64,000 bases of DNA from Aldehydirespirator sp965200005 (GCA_965200005.1 OZ241331.1:3286001-3350000); one strand, 5' to 3'. Positions 34,690-43,407 are shown, counted from the first letter of the stretch. Made by a program: numbers and translations. Notes: generated from the sequence alone by a model not told the origin.

Positions 34690-36455
34690 GAACCGCTCAC
34701 ATATCCCTGGATGCGATCCCGCTCCCTTGCCTGTTCACTACGTTGTGACGCCTCGCCCCAGCCGCCACCACCTGGTAACTCCAGCACCAGATGCCGACCT
34801 GCTGGAACTAGCTGCTTGCCCTTCGACCCGAAGGGTGATCCATCATCGAGATAGACCCGACCGGGTGCCCCTTCGCTGCCGCCGCTACGCCCACGAGCAG
34901 GGTGGTTGATGCGATCAAACATGGCACTGAACTGGAGTTCGTAACCGTCGGCTGCACTGAGTTCGATCACCTGACCGAGCCCGCCCCGGAACTCGCCGGA
35001 GCCGCCCGAGTCGGGGCGCAATTCCTTGCGCCACACGATGAACGGCCCAACCTGCTCGGTTGCCTCAACCGACATCGTGCGCACACCGCTAGGAAAGGCA
35101 GTGGCGTTGAGCCCATCGAGGGTGGGCCTCGCACCGGTGCCGCCGGAGTTGAACATCAAGATCTCGGCTGAACGCACTCGAGTTGAGGGCTCGTTGGAAG
35201 AGCCCGCACCGTTGCTGCTGACTCCTGGAGGCGATGCAGCGTTGGCCGTGCTGGGCTGGCGCGCCAGGCGGACACCGGCCTGGAAGTTCCAGAGGGCGCC
35301 CGACCCCTCGGCAGGCACCACATCAGGCAACGCTTCGGCCAGAGCACCTAGACACAGATCAGCAACAAAGTGACCGATCACGTGGCGGATCGCTACCGGA
35401 TCAGGATGGCGAGCATTGAGAATGCAACCCTCGGGCGCGCTGACGGTGAAAGGTGCCAGCGAGGCTGCGTTGTTAGGGAGCCCCGGCGAAAGGGCACACA
35501 AGAGCCCATAGGTCAGATACGCCTGGGCATAGGTCAATGGCACGTTGACACCAAAGGAACTCACCGGGGAGGTGCCGGAGAAATCGCCGTGAATCCCGGT
35601 GTTGCTCACATCCAGGGTTACCGCAAGCGTCACGGCAGCGTCGTAGCCGTCAACGGTCATGGTGTTCGTGTAGGTGCCGGCAGGGACGTTCGCGATAGCA
35701 GCCAGCGTCGCTGCCTGAGTTCGCTCGAATACGAAACGCCCCACCCCGTCAAGGGAGTCCTCACCGAACTCGTCGAGCATGTCGTGCAGCCGGGCGATGC
35801 CCGTTTCGTTGCACGCCTCAAGCGAATGCACGTCACCGACCACCTGATCGGGCTCGCGCACATTGGCCCGGATCATCTCGATCAGAGTCTGATTGAGACG
35901 ACCACGCTCGGCGAGCTTCATTACCGGGATGCGAAGGCCCTCTTCGTAGACCTCGCTGGCGTCCGGCCCGAAACCACGACCCCCGATGTCGACAACATGG
36001 GCGGTGCTGCCGAAATACCCGATCAGCTCACTATTCCGGAACACGGGCGTGACCACAGTGATGTCATGGAGGTGACCGGTGCCCTTCCAAGGGTCGTTCG
36101 TTATGTAGGTGTCGCCTTCATAGATGCGATGCAAGCCGATGTCTTCGATAAACCAACCAACCGCGGCAGCCATGGTGTTGACGTGACCTGGGGTACCAGT
36201 CACGGCTTGAGCGATCATGCGGCCTTCGGTGTCGAAGACCCCGGCTGAGAGGTCACCGGCCTCACGGACGCTGGTGCTAAAGGCGGTGCGTACAAGCGTG
36301 ATGGCCTGCTCCTCCACCACCGAGATCAACCGGTTCCACATGACCTGATAGCGCAGCGCACTGCGGAGATCGGAAGTATTTGCGGCGGCGTTGGAGTCTC
36401 TAGCAGCGACGGGCGAAGTAGAGGGGGCGGGGGCAGGGGCAGACGGCGTGCTCAT
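34686..36455 (-). CDS. hyuB: Hydantoinase B / oxoprolinase B subunit
   Basis: Beta subunit of an ATP-dependent hydantoinase/oxoprolinase/acetone-carboxylase-family enzyme, about 589 residues from the ATG at 36455, which overlaps the HyuA stop as ATGA. After a low-complexity Ala/Pro/Ser N-terminus (1-30) come the family blocks NRLISVVEEQAITLVRTAFSTSVREAGDLSAGVFD, NDPWKGTGHLHDITVVTPVF and GPFIVWRKELRPDSGGSGEFRGGLGQ. Members cleave 5-oxoproline or N-methylhydantoins, or carboxylate ketones. With gamma-glutamyl ligase-like genes nearby, 5-oxoproline recycling is conceivable; hydantoin or ketone chemistry cannot be excluded. Confidence 0.9.
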   Translation of the reverse strand: MSTPSAPAPAPSTSPVAARDSNAAANTSDLRSALRYQVMWNRLISVVEEQAITLVRTAFSTSVREAGDLSAGVFDTEGRMIAQAVTGTPGHVNTMAAAVGWFIEDIGLHRIYEGDTYITNDPWKGTGHLHDITVVTPVFRNSELIGYFGSTAHVVDIGGRGFGPDASEVYEEGLRIPVMKLAERGRLNQTLIEMIRANVREPDQVVGDVHSLEACNETGIARLHDMLDEFGEDSLDGVGRFVFERTQAATLAAIANVPAGTYTNTMTVDGYDAAVTLAVTLDVSNTGIHGDFSGTSPVSSFGVNVPLTYAQAYLTYGLLCALSPGLPNNAASLAPFTVSAPEGCILNARHPDPVAIRHVIGHFVADLCLGALAEALPDVVPAEGSGALWNFQAGVRLARQPSTANAASPPGVSSNGAGSSNEPSTRVRSAEILMFNSGGTGARPTLDGLNATAFPSGVRTMSVEATEQVGPFIVWRKELRPDSGGSGEFRGGLGQVIELSAADGYELQFSAMFDRINHPARGRSGGSEGAPGRVYLDDGSPFGSKGKQLVPAGRHLVLELPGGGGWGEASQRSEQARERDRIQGYVSGS

Positions 36456-38614
36456 GATGCATTCACGGTGGCGGCTGGCGTTTGGGGGCGCAGCAGCAGG
36501 CATCCGTCGGATTGGGTGATCGCTTCATGTGTGGAGGCGATCACTGTGGTGGTCTGATCCTCGACAACCACCGCTGGCCCCAACACTCTCACCCCAGGCT
36601 CAAGTGCCGATCGTTCAACGACGCTCGCTGACCGCATGTCCATAGCCGCTGTGTCATACACATCACGCAAACCTGCAGATCGCGCCTCGTCAACGACTTC
36701 TGCGGAGACGACATCCGCGCCACGAGGCTGCGCTACTGAGGCTCGAACCGACCAGCCGACAGTCTCAATTGCCAGCCCTTCGATGGCTCGTCCGAAAAAC
36801 TCCTCGTACGCCTTGGTGAACTCCACACCGAGCAACTCGCTGTTAGCAAAGTCGAGATGGTCGCCACTGAGCTCCACCGGGATCTCCCATCCCTGCCCCG
36901 CATACCGCATATAGACCCAGCGCTCAATCAACATCTCGGATTCAGCCCGCTGCCCTTGGCTGCCCGAGTCACTCGATTGGGAGGTCTGCACCGCTTCATG
37001 CACGAATGACTGCGCTACCTCGGTCAACTCCGCAAGCAACGCCCTGATCTCGGCCGTGTTGAAATTATCGAGCCGTGCATAGTGGCTGCGAACGGCCTCG
37101 TACGCGAAGGGCGCTCTTAGGAATCCGATCGCTGACCCGACACCGGCGCCCGGCGGCACCAACACTTCGTCGATGCCGAGCTTTGAGGCGAGCCGGGAGG
37201 CATGGGCGGGGGCTGCTCCCCCGAAGGCAATCATCGTGAACCCGTCGAGTACCTTGCCGCTCTCGACCGCGTGAACCCTCGCCGCGTTAGCCATGTTCTC
37301 GTCCACGACTTCGGACACGCCAACAGCGGCCGAATGGGCATCCAACCCGAGGCCATCCCCCACCGAGGCAGCCAGTGCGGTTGCCGCAGCTGTGACATCC
37401 AAGTCGATCTGTGAAGCGCCAAATGTGTCTGGCGACAGTCGACCCAGCACAGCGTCAGCATCGGTAACAGTGGGATTGCCGCCGCCGAGGCCATAACACG
37501 CAGGGCCAGGATCAGAGCCGGCACTACGCGGCCCCACCCGGATCTGCTCGAGCGTGTCAACCGAAGCGATCGAACCACCACCTGCGCCTATCTCGATCAT
37601 CTCGATCACAGGTATCGAGATCGACATGCCGCTGCCTTTGGTGAAGCGGGTCGTGCGTGCCACCTCGAAGGTCTTGGCGGTTCGTGGCGTGCTGTTCTCG
37701 ATCAAACAAATCTTGGCGGTCGTGCCACCCATGTCATAGCTGAGCACCCGTCGCAGTCCATAGCGAGCAGCGATGTCAGCCGCAAAGATGGCACCGCCGG
37801 CAGGGCCAGACTCGACAAGGCGCACCGGGAGCTCGGCAGCGCTTTCGAGGCTCATGAGCCCGCCACCGGCGTGGATCATGTACACCGGGCAACCGGCTCC
37901 GAGTTCGATGAGCCCGTCACGCAGGCGGTGCAGGTAAGAGGCGATCGCCGGCTGCACGTAGGCGTTCGCACAGACTGTGTTGAACCGCTCAAGTTCACGC
38001 ATCTGCGGCGATACCTCTGATGAGATCGACACCGTGACATGAGGCATCGCCCGCCGCAGCAGATCTCGGAAGCGGTGTTCGTGCTGCGGGTTGCGGTAGC
38101 TGTGCAGAAACCCGATAGCGATCGACTCGTAGCCTTCGACGGCCAGCTTCTCGATGAGTTCTTGAGCCTGGCTCTCATCAAGAGGAACGAGCACGTTGCC
38201 GTGGGCGTCGATCCGCTCGTCCACGACGTATCGGTGGCGGCGTTCAACTAGAGGTGTCGGCAAACACAGGTTGAGGTCGTACTGATCGAAACGGCTCTCA
38301 GTGCGGGTCTCGACCACATCTCGGAACCCCGCAGTCGTGACGAAGGCACAGAAGGCTCCGCTCCGCTCGATCAGAGCGTTGGTGGCAAGCGTGGTGCCAT
38401 GCACGACACAGCTGAGATCAGCTGCTGAGGCACCCGTTGCTGCCAGCACCGATCGCACCCCTTCAAGCACCCCGATCTCGGGTGCCTGACGTGTGGTGAG
38501 AACTTTTGTGGAGGTGAACCCGCTCGGGTCGCCCGCTACAGAGTGTTGTGATCCCGGGGTTGCCTCCAGCACCACATCGGTAAAGGTGCCTCCTACGTCA
38601 ACCCCGAGGCGCAT
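36452..38614 (-). CDS. hyuA: Hydantoinase A / oxoprolinase A subunit
   Basis: 720-residue ATPase-fold alpha subunit that activates the substrate by phosphorylation. The N-terminal phosphate loop is MRLGVDVGGTFTDVVLEA; GTTLATNALIERSGAFCAFVTTAGFRDV, SYDMGGTTAKICLIENS, the glycine-rich IEIGAGGGSIA and FGGAAPAHASRLASKLGI follow in the normal order. Length and order are complete. It is the second gene of the VOC-HyuA-HyuB-ThrH transcript, 14 nt after the VOC gene. Its exact substrate (5-oxoproline, N-methylhydantoin, a ketone) cannot be assigned from sequence alone. Confidence 0.92.
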   Translation of the reverse strand: MRLGVDVGGTFTDVVLEATPGSQHSVAGDPSGFTSTKVLTTRQAPEIGVLEGVRSVLAATGASAADLSCVVHGTTLATNALIERSGAFCAFVTTAGFRDVVETRTESRFDQYDLNLCLPTPLVERRHRYVVDERIDAHGNVLVPLDESQAQELIEKLAVEGYESIAIGFLHSYRNPQHEHRFRDLLRRAMPHVTVSISSEVSPQMRELERFNTVCANAYVQPAIASYLHRLRDGLIELGAGCPVYMIHAGGGLMSLESAAELPVRLVESGPAGGAIFAADIAARYGLRRVLSYDMGGTTAKICLIENSTPRTAKTFEVARTTRFTKGSGMSISIPVIEMIEIGAGGGSIASVDTLEQIRVGPRSAGSDPGPACYGLGGGNPTVTDADAVLGRLSPDTFGASQIDLDVTAAATALAASVGDGLGLDAHSAAVGVSEVVDENMANAARVHAVESGKVLDGFTMIAFGGAAPAHASRLASKLGIDEVLVPPGAGVGSAIGFLRAPFAYEAVRSHYARLDNFNTAEIRALLAELTEVAQSFVHEAVQTSQSSDSGSQGQRAESEMLIERWVYMRYAGQGWEIPVELSGDHLDFANSELLGVEFTKAYEEFFGRAIEGLAIETVGWSVRASVAQPRGADVVSAEVVDEARSAGLRDVYDTAAMDMRSASVVERSALEPGVRVLGPAVVVEDQTTTVIASTHEAITQSDGCLLLRPQTPAATVNAS

Positions 38615-38628
38615 CAGATCGCTACGGG

Positions 38629-39084
38629 TTAGTCACCCATGGCTTCAGCTGCACGCTGAGCCATCTCGTCGACGTCTACTTCTTCGAGGTGGGTCATTAC
38701 CGACCAGCGATGTCCCCACGGATCAAGGAACGTGCCCGAGCGATCACCATAGAACTGATCGGCTACGGGGCTGAGTTCAGTTGCACCTGCTGCAATGGCC
38801 GCTGCAAATGTGACATCAACATCTTCGACGTAAACACCGAGCGACACGGCTGTTCCACCCAGGGACTTGGGGCCCACAACACCCATCTCGGGGTATTCAT
38901 CTGAGAGCATCAGCACCGACTCGCCGATAGCGAGTTCAAGGTGGCCGATCTTGCCATCGTTTTCGAAACGCATCCTCTCGGTTGCGCCCAGCACCGACTT
39001 GTAGAACTCGACAGCCTCAGCAGCACCGTCAATGCATATGTAAGGCGACATCGTTGGGTAGTTGTCAGGCTTGAAAGCGACCAT
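38629..39084 (-). CDS. VOC-superfamily (PhnB-like) protein
   Basis: 151-residue vicinal-oxygen-chelate fold protein of the PhnB/glyoxalase-like type: SPYICIDGAAEAVEFYKSVLGATERMRF, HLELAIGESVLMLSDEYPEMG and DRSGTFLDPWGHRWSVMTHLEEVD with the typical aspartate/histidine-rich closing motif. Such proteins bind metal and act as lyases, dioxygenases or binding proteins; the PhnB subgroup has no settled reaction. It opens the transcript that continues with hydantoinase A and B, with an AAGGAAGG ribosome binding site about 8 nt before the ATG. Confidence 0.88.
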   Translation of the reverse strand: MVAFKPDNYPTMSPYICIDGAAEAVEFYKSVLGATERMRFENDGKIGHLELAIGESVLMLSDEYPEMGVVGPKSLGGTAVSLGVYVEDVDVTFAAAIAAGATELSPVADQFYGDRSGTFLDPWGHRWSVMTHLEEVDVDEMAQRAAEAMGD

Positions 39085-39169
39085 TCTGACCAGTCCTTCC
39101 TTGAGATTACTTCGCTTCTTCTAGCTTCTAGCAACCCAACCCGTTAACGCAACACCCTGTTGGCTGGCT

Positions 39170-39200
39170 CGACACTGCGCCGAGCGGGGTCTCGGTGTCG
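39170..39200 (-). terminator. GC-rich hairpin after the Nfu-N-like gene
   Basis: CGACAC and CCGAG on one side pair with CTCGG and GTGTCG on the other, with a small TGCG bulge. It sits 12 nt beyond the stop of the Nfu-N-like gene and lacks a T run on the transcribed strand. Probable terminator between that gene and the VOC-led operon. Confidence 0.45.
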
Positions 39201-39211
39201 GTATCAGGTTG

Positions 39212-39598
39212 CTAACCGGGCACCATGGCGATCAGTTCGGAATCGGGCGGGATCTCCACGCCCGGCAGGTAATAGGTGTACAGCTCGGCGATTATCTCAG
39301 CGATGTCGGCGTCGGTGTCGCCACCATCGCCAGACACCTCGGCCCCCCCGGATCTTGCAGCCCCAGTCTCGGGATCCCGTAACTCGGCGGTCACCATCGA
39401 CCCGTGGATATGAACGGCGGCAATCTTGTTGGTGGCAAGCATCCGCCGGGCTAGCTCATCCGCAGGCCGGCTCCCGATTATCTCGCGGCCCAGGTAGTAG
39501 CGCTCATGACCCATACCTGTGAGCGTGCGGTTCAACTCAAAGCGAACTATGCCAGGCCTAGGTGAGGCTGTCCGCAGGAAGGTAACGGGCTGTCCCAT
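39212..39598 (-). CDS. Conserved protein resembling Nfu N-terminal (scaffold) domain
   Basis: 128 residues from the ATG at 39598. The layout RTASPRPGIVRFELNRTLTG...PADELARRMLATNKIAAVHIHGSMVTAEL resembles the Nfu/NifU N-terminal domain (a beta-rich piece with a helix that precedes a strand pair ending in a conserved Thr/Val). The middle has a Gly/Asp-rich loop (SGDGGDTDADIAEIIAE), followed by an acidic helix and YYLPGVEIPPDSE. There is no C-x-x-C cluster motif, so if it belongs to this fold it would not bind Fe-S by itself. It starts inside the 3' end of the RNase HII gene (52-nt overlap), implying co-translation. The assignment is tentative. Confidence 0.6.
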   Translation of the reverse strand: MGQPVTFLRTASPRPGIVRFELNRTLTGMGHERYYLGREIIGSRPADELARRMLATNKIAAVHIHGSMVTAELRDPETGAARSGGAEVSGDGGDTDADIAEIIAELYTYYLPGVEIPPDSELIAMVPG

Positions 39599-40545
39599 GG
39601 CGGCCAAAGGCTACCACCGCACCCCCGGTGGCGATCGCGGCCACCGTGGGCGCCGCGGTCAGGCCGCAGCTGTGCTTCTGGCAGGCTCGCTTCCTCTGAC
39701 ATGCTCGCTGGGTCAAACAAGCGCAACTGCGTGTCGGATAGGGCTGTAGTGATGCGGGGCACACCAGTCCAGCGCAAGTCATCCATAAACACCCAGCGCC
39801 TGCGATGGATCGCTGTCGGCCCCCACTCGGCAAGTGACGCCACATGGCGCGGGCACGGATAACCCTTGTTGGACGCGAACCAGTAGCCGGGGTAGCGCTC
39901 AGCCGCTGCGACCATGAGACGGTCACGAGTGACCTTGGCAATGATCGATGCCGCCGCAATCGACAGACACTTTGCGTCGCCTCGAATCATCTTGGTCACG
40001 GGAATCGGGCGCACCTCGATACGACCTTCCCGCTTGAGGATCTCACCCTCATCTCTCGCGTGTCTCACGTCGCGGCCATCAACACCGGCACCGTCGACAG
40101 CTTGAGGACTGTGTGGAGCACTGTGGCTAACAGCACGGGATCGATCGTTCAAGAAGTCCCAGGTGCCGTCGACCACTACATGATCGACGCTCAATCCCAG
40201 ACCCGCGATAGCTCGCCTGGCAGCAAGCCGTTGAGCATCTGCCATCCCCAAGTCGGTGCATTCTGTTACGGAGGCGTGCCCCACAGCGAACGCTCGAGCC
40301 CAGGAGCAAATCCGCGCATAGAGCGACTCACGCTCGTCGATCGTGAGCATCTTGGAGTCGCGCACCTTGTAGATGCGCCGCTGGCGGGCTGCGACGACCG
40401 CGCCAACCGTGAGCGGGCCGGCCCACGCACCTCGACCGACCTCATCGACACCAGCTACGACATCGACTCCTTCAGCCCAGAGCTTGCGCTCGGTTTTGAG
40501 CCGGGGTGCGTTTCCTTGGAGGGCGCGCCGCATACGCGCGCCCAC
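39547..40545 (-). CDS. rnhB: Ribonuclease HII with a central insertion and C-terminal extension
   Basis: Removes ribonucleotides from DNA-RNA duplexes. Active-site aspartate/glutamate residues are D34-E35 (AGVDEVGRGAWAGPL), D126 (VVVDGTWDFL) and the later aspartate near D190/D208 (IRGDAKCLSIAAASIIAKVTRD); NKGYPCPRH is the usual substrate loop. At 332 residues it is far longer than typical RNase HII (about 200-250). The extra length is a roughly 43-residue insertion (about 134-176, Asp/Arg-rich) and a tail after residue 290 that is Gly/Arg/Pro-rich. The tail overlaps the next gene and may be a relic of a lost stop. The start may be the ATG at 40533 instead of the GTG at 40545. Confidence 0.9.
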   Translation of the reverse strand: MGARMRRALQGNAPRLKTERKLWAEGVDVVAGVDEVGRGAWAGPLTVGAVVAARQRRIYKVRDSKMLTIDERESLYARICSWARAFAVGHASVTECTDLGMADAQRLAARRAIAGLGLSVDHVVVDGTWDFLNDRSRAVSHSAPHSPQAVDGAGVDGRDVRHARDEGEILKREGRIEVRPIPVTKMIRGDAKCLSIAAASIIAKVTRDRLMVAAAERYPGYWFASNKGYPCPRHVASLAEWGPTAIHRRRWVFMDDLRWTGVPRITTALSDTQLRLFDPASMSEEASLPEAQLRPDRGAHGGRDRHRGCGGSLWPPWDSPLPSCGQPHLGLA

Positions 40546-40567
40546 TTATGTCACCTGTTGGGCAACA

Positions 40568-40605
40568 GCGGGGCCCGGCGCGAGGGGAGGCACGCCGGAC
40601 CCCGC
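40568..40605 (-). terminator. GC-rich hairpin downstream of the MSMEG_0572-like gene
   Basis: 13-nt arms pair at 12 positions (GCGGGG.CCGGCG with its complement), 12-nt loop, 20 nt after the stop of the gene at 40625. A second small perfect hairpin CTGTTG-GG-CAACAG follows at 40555-40568. No T tract. Likely separates the Nit1C-type operon from rnhB. Confidence 0.55.
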
Positions 40606-40624
40606 GGGATCCGACCCGGTCCGC

Positions 40625-41113
40625 CTAGAGCGTCCAGGTGGAAAGAACGAGTGCCCTCTCGCGCCAAGCCTGGATGTTGGCGTCGAGTACATCAAGTGGG
40701 TTGAACGGGATGACGCCTTCCATGACATCGTCTTCACGCATGCCGTAAAGGGCGCCCATAGCGAAGCGACAGCAGTAAACGGTGGCGCCTTCGTTGATGA
40801 GAACCTGGAGCTGGCGGTTGTAACCGAGGTTGCCCGGGAAGCCCTCCTGGCCTACTGCGGGATAACCACGAGCGGCGTTTGCCATGAGCACGGCCGGGCC
40901 ATAAAGCACGAACGTCAGCTTGAAGCCCTTGCGCTGCAACCGGGTTGCGGTGAGCATGTTGACGAGGCCAACCGAGCCCTCAAAGGGAACCGTATGCATG
41001 AACACATACGCGCTGTCACCCTCATCGGCCTTGTAATCGGGGAAAATCTTTTCCTCGATGTTGTGCATGACATCGCCCTCTTTGGGCGGGGGAATTGTCA
41101 CTGTCTTTGGCAT
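40625..41113 (-). CDS. MSMEG_0572/Sll0783-family nitrogen-starvation protein (DsrE-like fold)
   Basis: 162 residues. The text YVFMHTVPFEGSVGLVNMLTATRLQRKGFKL, the glycine-rich VLYGPAVLMANAARGYP and CCRFAMGALYGMREDDVMEGVIPFNPLDVLDAN match the MSMEG_0572/Sll0783 family, whose cyanobacterial member is induced by nitrogen starvation and needed for PHB accumulation. The family is a standard member of the Nit1C nitrilase gene cluster. Fold resembles DsrE/sulfur-relay proteins, with a Cys pair in YCCRF. The gene lies at the 3' end of the operon with a short small-protein gene and a flavoprotein upstream. Biochemical activity is unknown. Confidence 0.9.
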   Translation of the reverse strand: MPKTVTIPPPKEGDVMHNIEEKIFPDYKADEGDSAYVFMHTVPFEGSVGLVNMLTATRLQRKGFKLTFVLYGPAVLMANAARGYPAVGQEGFPGNLGYNRQLQVLINEGATVYCCRFAMGALYGMREDDVMEGVIPFNPLDVLDANIQAWRERALVLSTWTL

Positions 41114-41233
41114 TGCTGTTGCTTGCCTCCTTGTATTTGTGGAGATCCTCCGGCGAGACCGGATGGTGTGATCTTTGGGTTGTTCGGGCTATTCGTTCTT
41201 GGACTTGGTACCTGGACTGTTACGTGACGGCGT

Positions 41234-41494
41234 TCAGACGGCTGGGCCGGGCGGCCTACCCGATGCTCGCGGCCAATCGCGCCGATGCGAACCTGGCATG
41301 GCGCTAATCACCCGCTTGCGAACGCCCCACGGCAATAGACGGTAGACGGGGGTAAAGACATTTCTCCAGAACCGCTCACGTAAGCCGCGAGGGTTGGTTG
41401 GCAGCCGGGAGTTGTACCTGGTGCCGATGCGGCGCTGGGCGTCGATCAGCAGGTAGTGCTCGGAGTTGGAGCGGAGCCACCGGGAAAATCCCAT
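41234..41494 (-). CDS. Small basic protein of unknown function
   Basis: 86 residues, very rich in Arg and Trp (for example RGLRERFWRNVFTPVYRLLPWGVRKRVI), no recognised domain, no membrane span. It starts 20 nt after the flavoprotein gene with GAGG upstream of the ATG and ends 120 nt before the MSMEG_0572-like gene. Its position inside a same-strand operon supports a real gene, perhaps a nucleic-acid- or partner-binding accessory, but it could also be a non-conserved reading frame. Confidence 0.5.
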   Translation of the reverse strand: MGFSRWLRSNSEHYLLIDAQRRIGTRYNSRLPTNPRGLRERFWRNVFTPVYRLLPWGVRKRVISAMPGSHRRDWPRASGRPPGPAV

Positions 41495-41514
41495 CTCGTT
41501 GACCTCGCTACCCG

Positions 41515-42837
41515 CTACAGCCCGGCAAGCAGGTTTTGGGCGGCCATAGCGATCGGTTCGCCGAGCGCTCCGATGGCCGGTGAGTAAACGTTTTCCATGG
41601 TGGCCAACTCTTCCACCACCAGACCGACACGCACCGCCATTGCCAGGAAGTCGGCACGCTCCTTGATGCCTTCGCCACCAACCATCTGGGCACCAATCAA
41701 CCGCAACGAGTCAGGATCGGCGAGCAGCTTCACAGTGATGGGTCGCACGCCCGGGTAGTAGCGGGCCCGGGTGATGCCCCCAGATTTGCCGACCACGTGA
41801 TCGACGCCTAGGGCCGTAGCAAGCGTCTCACCAAACGAAACGCCGCCGATCATCCACTCACCTGCAAGCAATCCCCAAGGCACGAACACGGGCCGGTAGT
41901 GACGGTCGCCACCAGCGGCATTGGTGCCAGCGATCTTGCCCTGCGCATAGGCATGTGAACCCGACAGGCCCTGTAGCGGGATGTTGGTGATCCCATGGGG
42001 GATCTCGGTGCAATCGCCTGCTGCGAAGATGTTGGGATCCGAAGTCTGCAGCCTGGAGTCGACTACCAAGCCTCCGGTCGACCCGAGCTTGAGTCCTGCC
42101 GCTGCGGCCAGCGGGTTGTTGGGCACCTTGTGAGTACCAATTACGGCGATGTCGGCTTCGATGTCGCCATGGGTTGTGCTGACACCACGGATGGTGTCGT
42201 CACCGAGGAACGCGGTAACCCGGTTGCCCCACTGCATGTCAACGCCGCCGTCTTCCCAGGCCTGACGAACCGGCTCGACAATGTCGGGATCGATGACATC
42301 GGCCATCGGCCACGGTGCAGGATCAACAACGGTGACCTTGATGCCACGATGCAGCAGCGCTGCGACCATCTCAAGAGCGATCAGACCAGCGTCTACAACC
42401 ACTGCGGTCTTGCACTCATCAAGGCGCTTATCCCACTCCATCGCCTTGCGGATGTACTTGACGGAGTAGATGCCATCGAGATCGGCACCTGGCACATTGA
42501 CCGGCGCGTAGTTCCAACCAGCAGCGATCACTAGCCGGTCATAGCTTGCCTCACCCTCGCCCGCCACGGTGAGCGTGCGTGATTTGGGATCAATGGCTTC
42601 CACCATCGTCTCGTAATGCACATCGATGCCGGACTTGACGTATTGCTCTTTGGTGGCGAGAAACAGTCGCTGGAACGAGTCGATCTCACGTCCATGCACG
42701 TAAGGGATGCCACAGGGGCTGTATGCCACATCGGTGTCGGCCGTGTAGACGGTGACATCGATATTTTGGTCGACGCCCTTGGCGGCACCGGCGGCTCCAA
42801 GGCCTGCTGCTCCTCCCCCGATCACTGCGATCCGCAT
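41515..42837 (-). CDS. FAD-dependent NAD(P)H oxidoreductase, CoA-disulfide-reductase-like
   Basis: 440-residue two-dinucleotide-binding flavoprotein. FAD motif MRIAVIGGGAAGLGAAGAA starts the chain; a single redox cysteine C42 sits in YSPCGIPYVHG, as in CoA-disulfide reductase and NADH oxidase; FAAGDCTEIPHG is the second FAD motif. The NAD-binding loop reads VVVDAGLIALEMVAALLHRG, where the first Gly of GxGxxG is replaced by Asp, so pyridine-nucleotide preference may be altered. It is the first gene of the transcript ending with the MSMEG_0572-like gene, and its upstream region carries a repeated motif that recurs before the AmiS gene. It could reduce a persulfide or disulfide generated in the pathway (inference). 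Confidence 0.85.
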   Translation of the reverse strand: MRIAVIGGGAAGLGAAGAAKGVDQNIDVTVYTADTDVAYSPCGIPYVHGREIDSFQRLFLATKEQYVKSGIDVHYETMVEAIDPKSRTLTVAGEGEASYDRLVIAAGWNYAPVNVPGADLDGIYSVKYIRKAMEWDKRLDECKTAVVVDAGLIALEMVAALLHRGIKVTVVDPAPWPMADVIDPDIVEPVRQAWEDGGVDMQWGNRVTAFLGDDTIRGVSTTHGDIEADIAVIGTHKVPNNPLAAAAGLKLGSTGGLVVDSRLQTSDPNIFAAGDCTEIPHGITNIPLQGLSGSHAYAQGKIAGTNAAGGDRHYRPVFVPWGLLAGEWMIGGVSFGETLATALGVDHVVGKSGGITRARYYPGVRPITVKLLADPDSLRLIGAQMVGGEGIKERADFLAMAVRVGLVVEELATMENVYSPAIGALGEPIAMAAQNLLAGL

Positions 42838-42930
42838 CGTCGCCCTCTCCTTGTGGCACTTGCCTCTGTAGCTGTATGTGTCTGCTGTTGTGTCATCTGC
42901 ACCGATGCTGGCTTAGCCTTGCGGGCGTTT

Positions 42931-42954
42931 CGTATCGGACATCTACGTATCGGA
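42931..42954 (-). promoter_or_regulatory. Direct repeat upstream of the flavoprotein gene, candidate operator
   Basis: CGTATCGGA occurs twice, 15 bp apart (42931-42939 and 42946-42954), about 95-118 bases before the flavoprotein ATG. Read on the minus strand the unit is GTAGATGTCCGATACG. The same words with a 2-nt insertion, GTAGATGT-CT-CCGATAC, occur before the AmiS gene near 48219-48235, so both may be bound by one regulator, possibly the XRE-cupin protein. Confidence 0.5.
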
Positions 42955-43002
42955 ACATAAACCCCGGACCCGCTCTCGTCAAACCGTTGTAAGCACCCGA
43001 GC

Positions 43003-43407
43003 TCAAACTGCACGCAGCACGATCTCGGGCGTGTTGCGGATCGTATTAGTGACATAGCAGACCCGCGCTGCCGCTGCAATTAACTTTTCCTTAACTGCAT
43101 CGTCACAACCTGCGTCCACCACAATCTCTAATGCTCGATAGCGAGGGTCGTCATAGGTGCCAGTTACTTTGACATCGAGGTGTGACAATTCGATACTTCG
43201 CTTGCCGGCTGCATGTGCGAACGCCAGCGTGAAACACGACGACACCGCAGCGAGCAACAACTCGGTCGGCTGGGGGCCTTCGTTGCTTCCACCGACACTC
43301 ACGGGCTCATCGACAGGGATCGTAAAGTCACCTGCGGTGACATCGCAGCGGTACGCCCCGAGCCACTTGGATGAGACCGACCTTGTCAGCGGCGCACTAC
43401 CACTCAT
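43003..43407 (-). CDS. OsmC-family (thiol-dependent peroxidase-like) protein
   Basis: 134-residue OsmC/Ohr-fold protein. The two redox cysteines are in AVSSCFTLAFAHAAG and AARVCYVTNTI, in the family spacing, preceded by PQPTELLLAA. Such proteins reduce organic hydroperoxides with thiols or handle sulfide-type nucleophiles. It lies divergent from the XRE-cupin regulator across a 214-nt spacer and upstream of the flavoprotein, so it may supply peroxide or sulfur-species protection to the nitrile module (inference). Confidence 0.9.
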   Translation of the reverse strand: MSGSAPLTRSVSSKWLGAYRCDVTAGDFTIPVDEPVSVGGSNEGPQPTELLLAAVSSCFTLAFAHAAGKRSIELSHLDVKVTGTYDDPRYRALEIVVDAGCDDAVKEKLIAAAARVCYVTNTIRNTPEIVLRAV

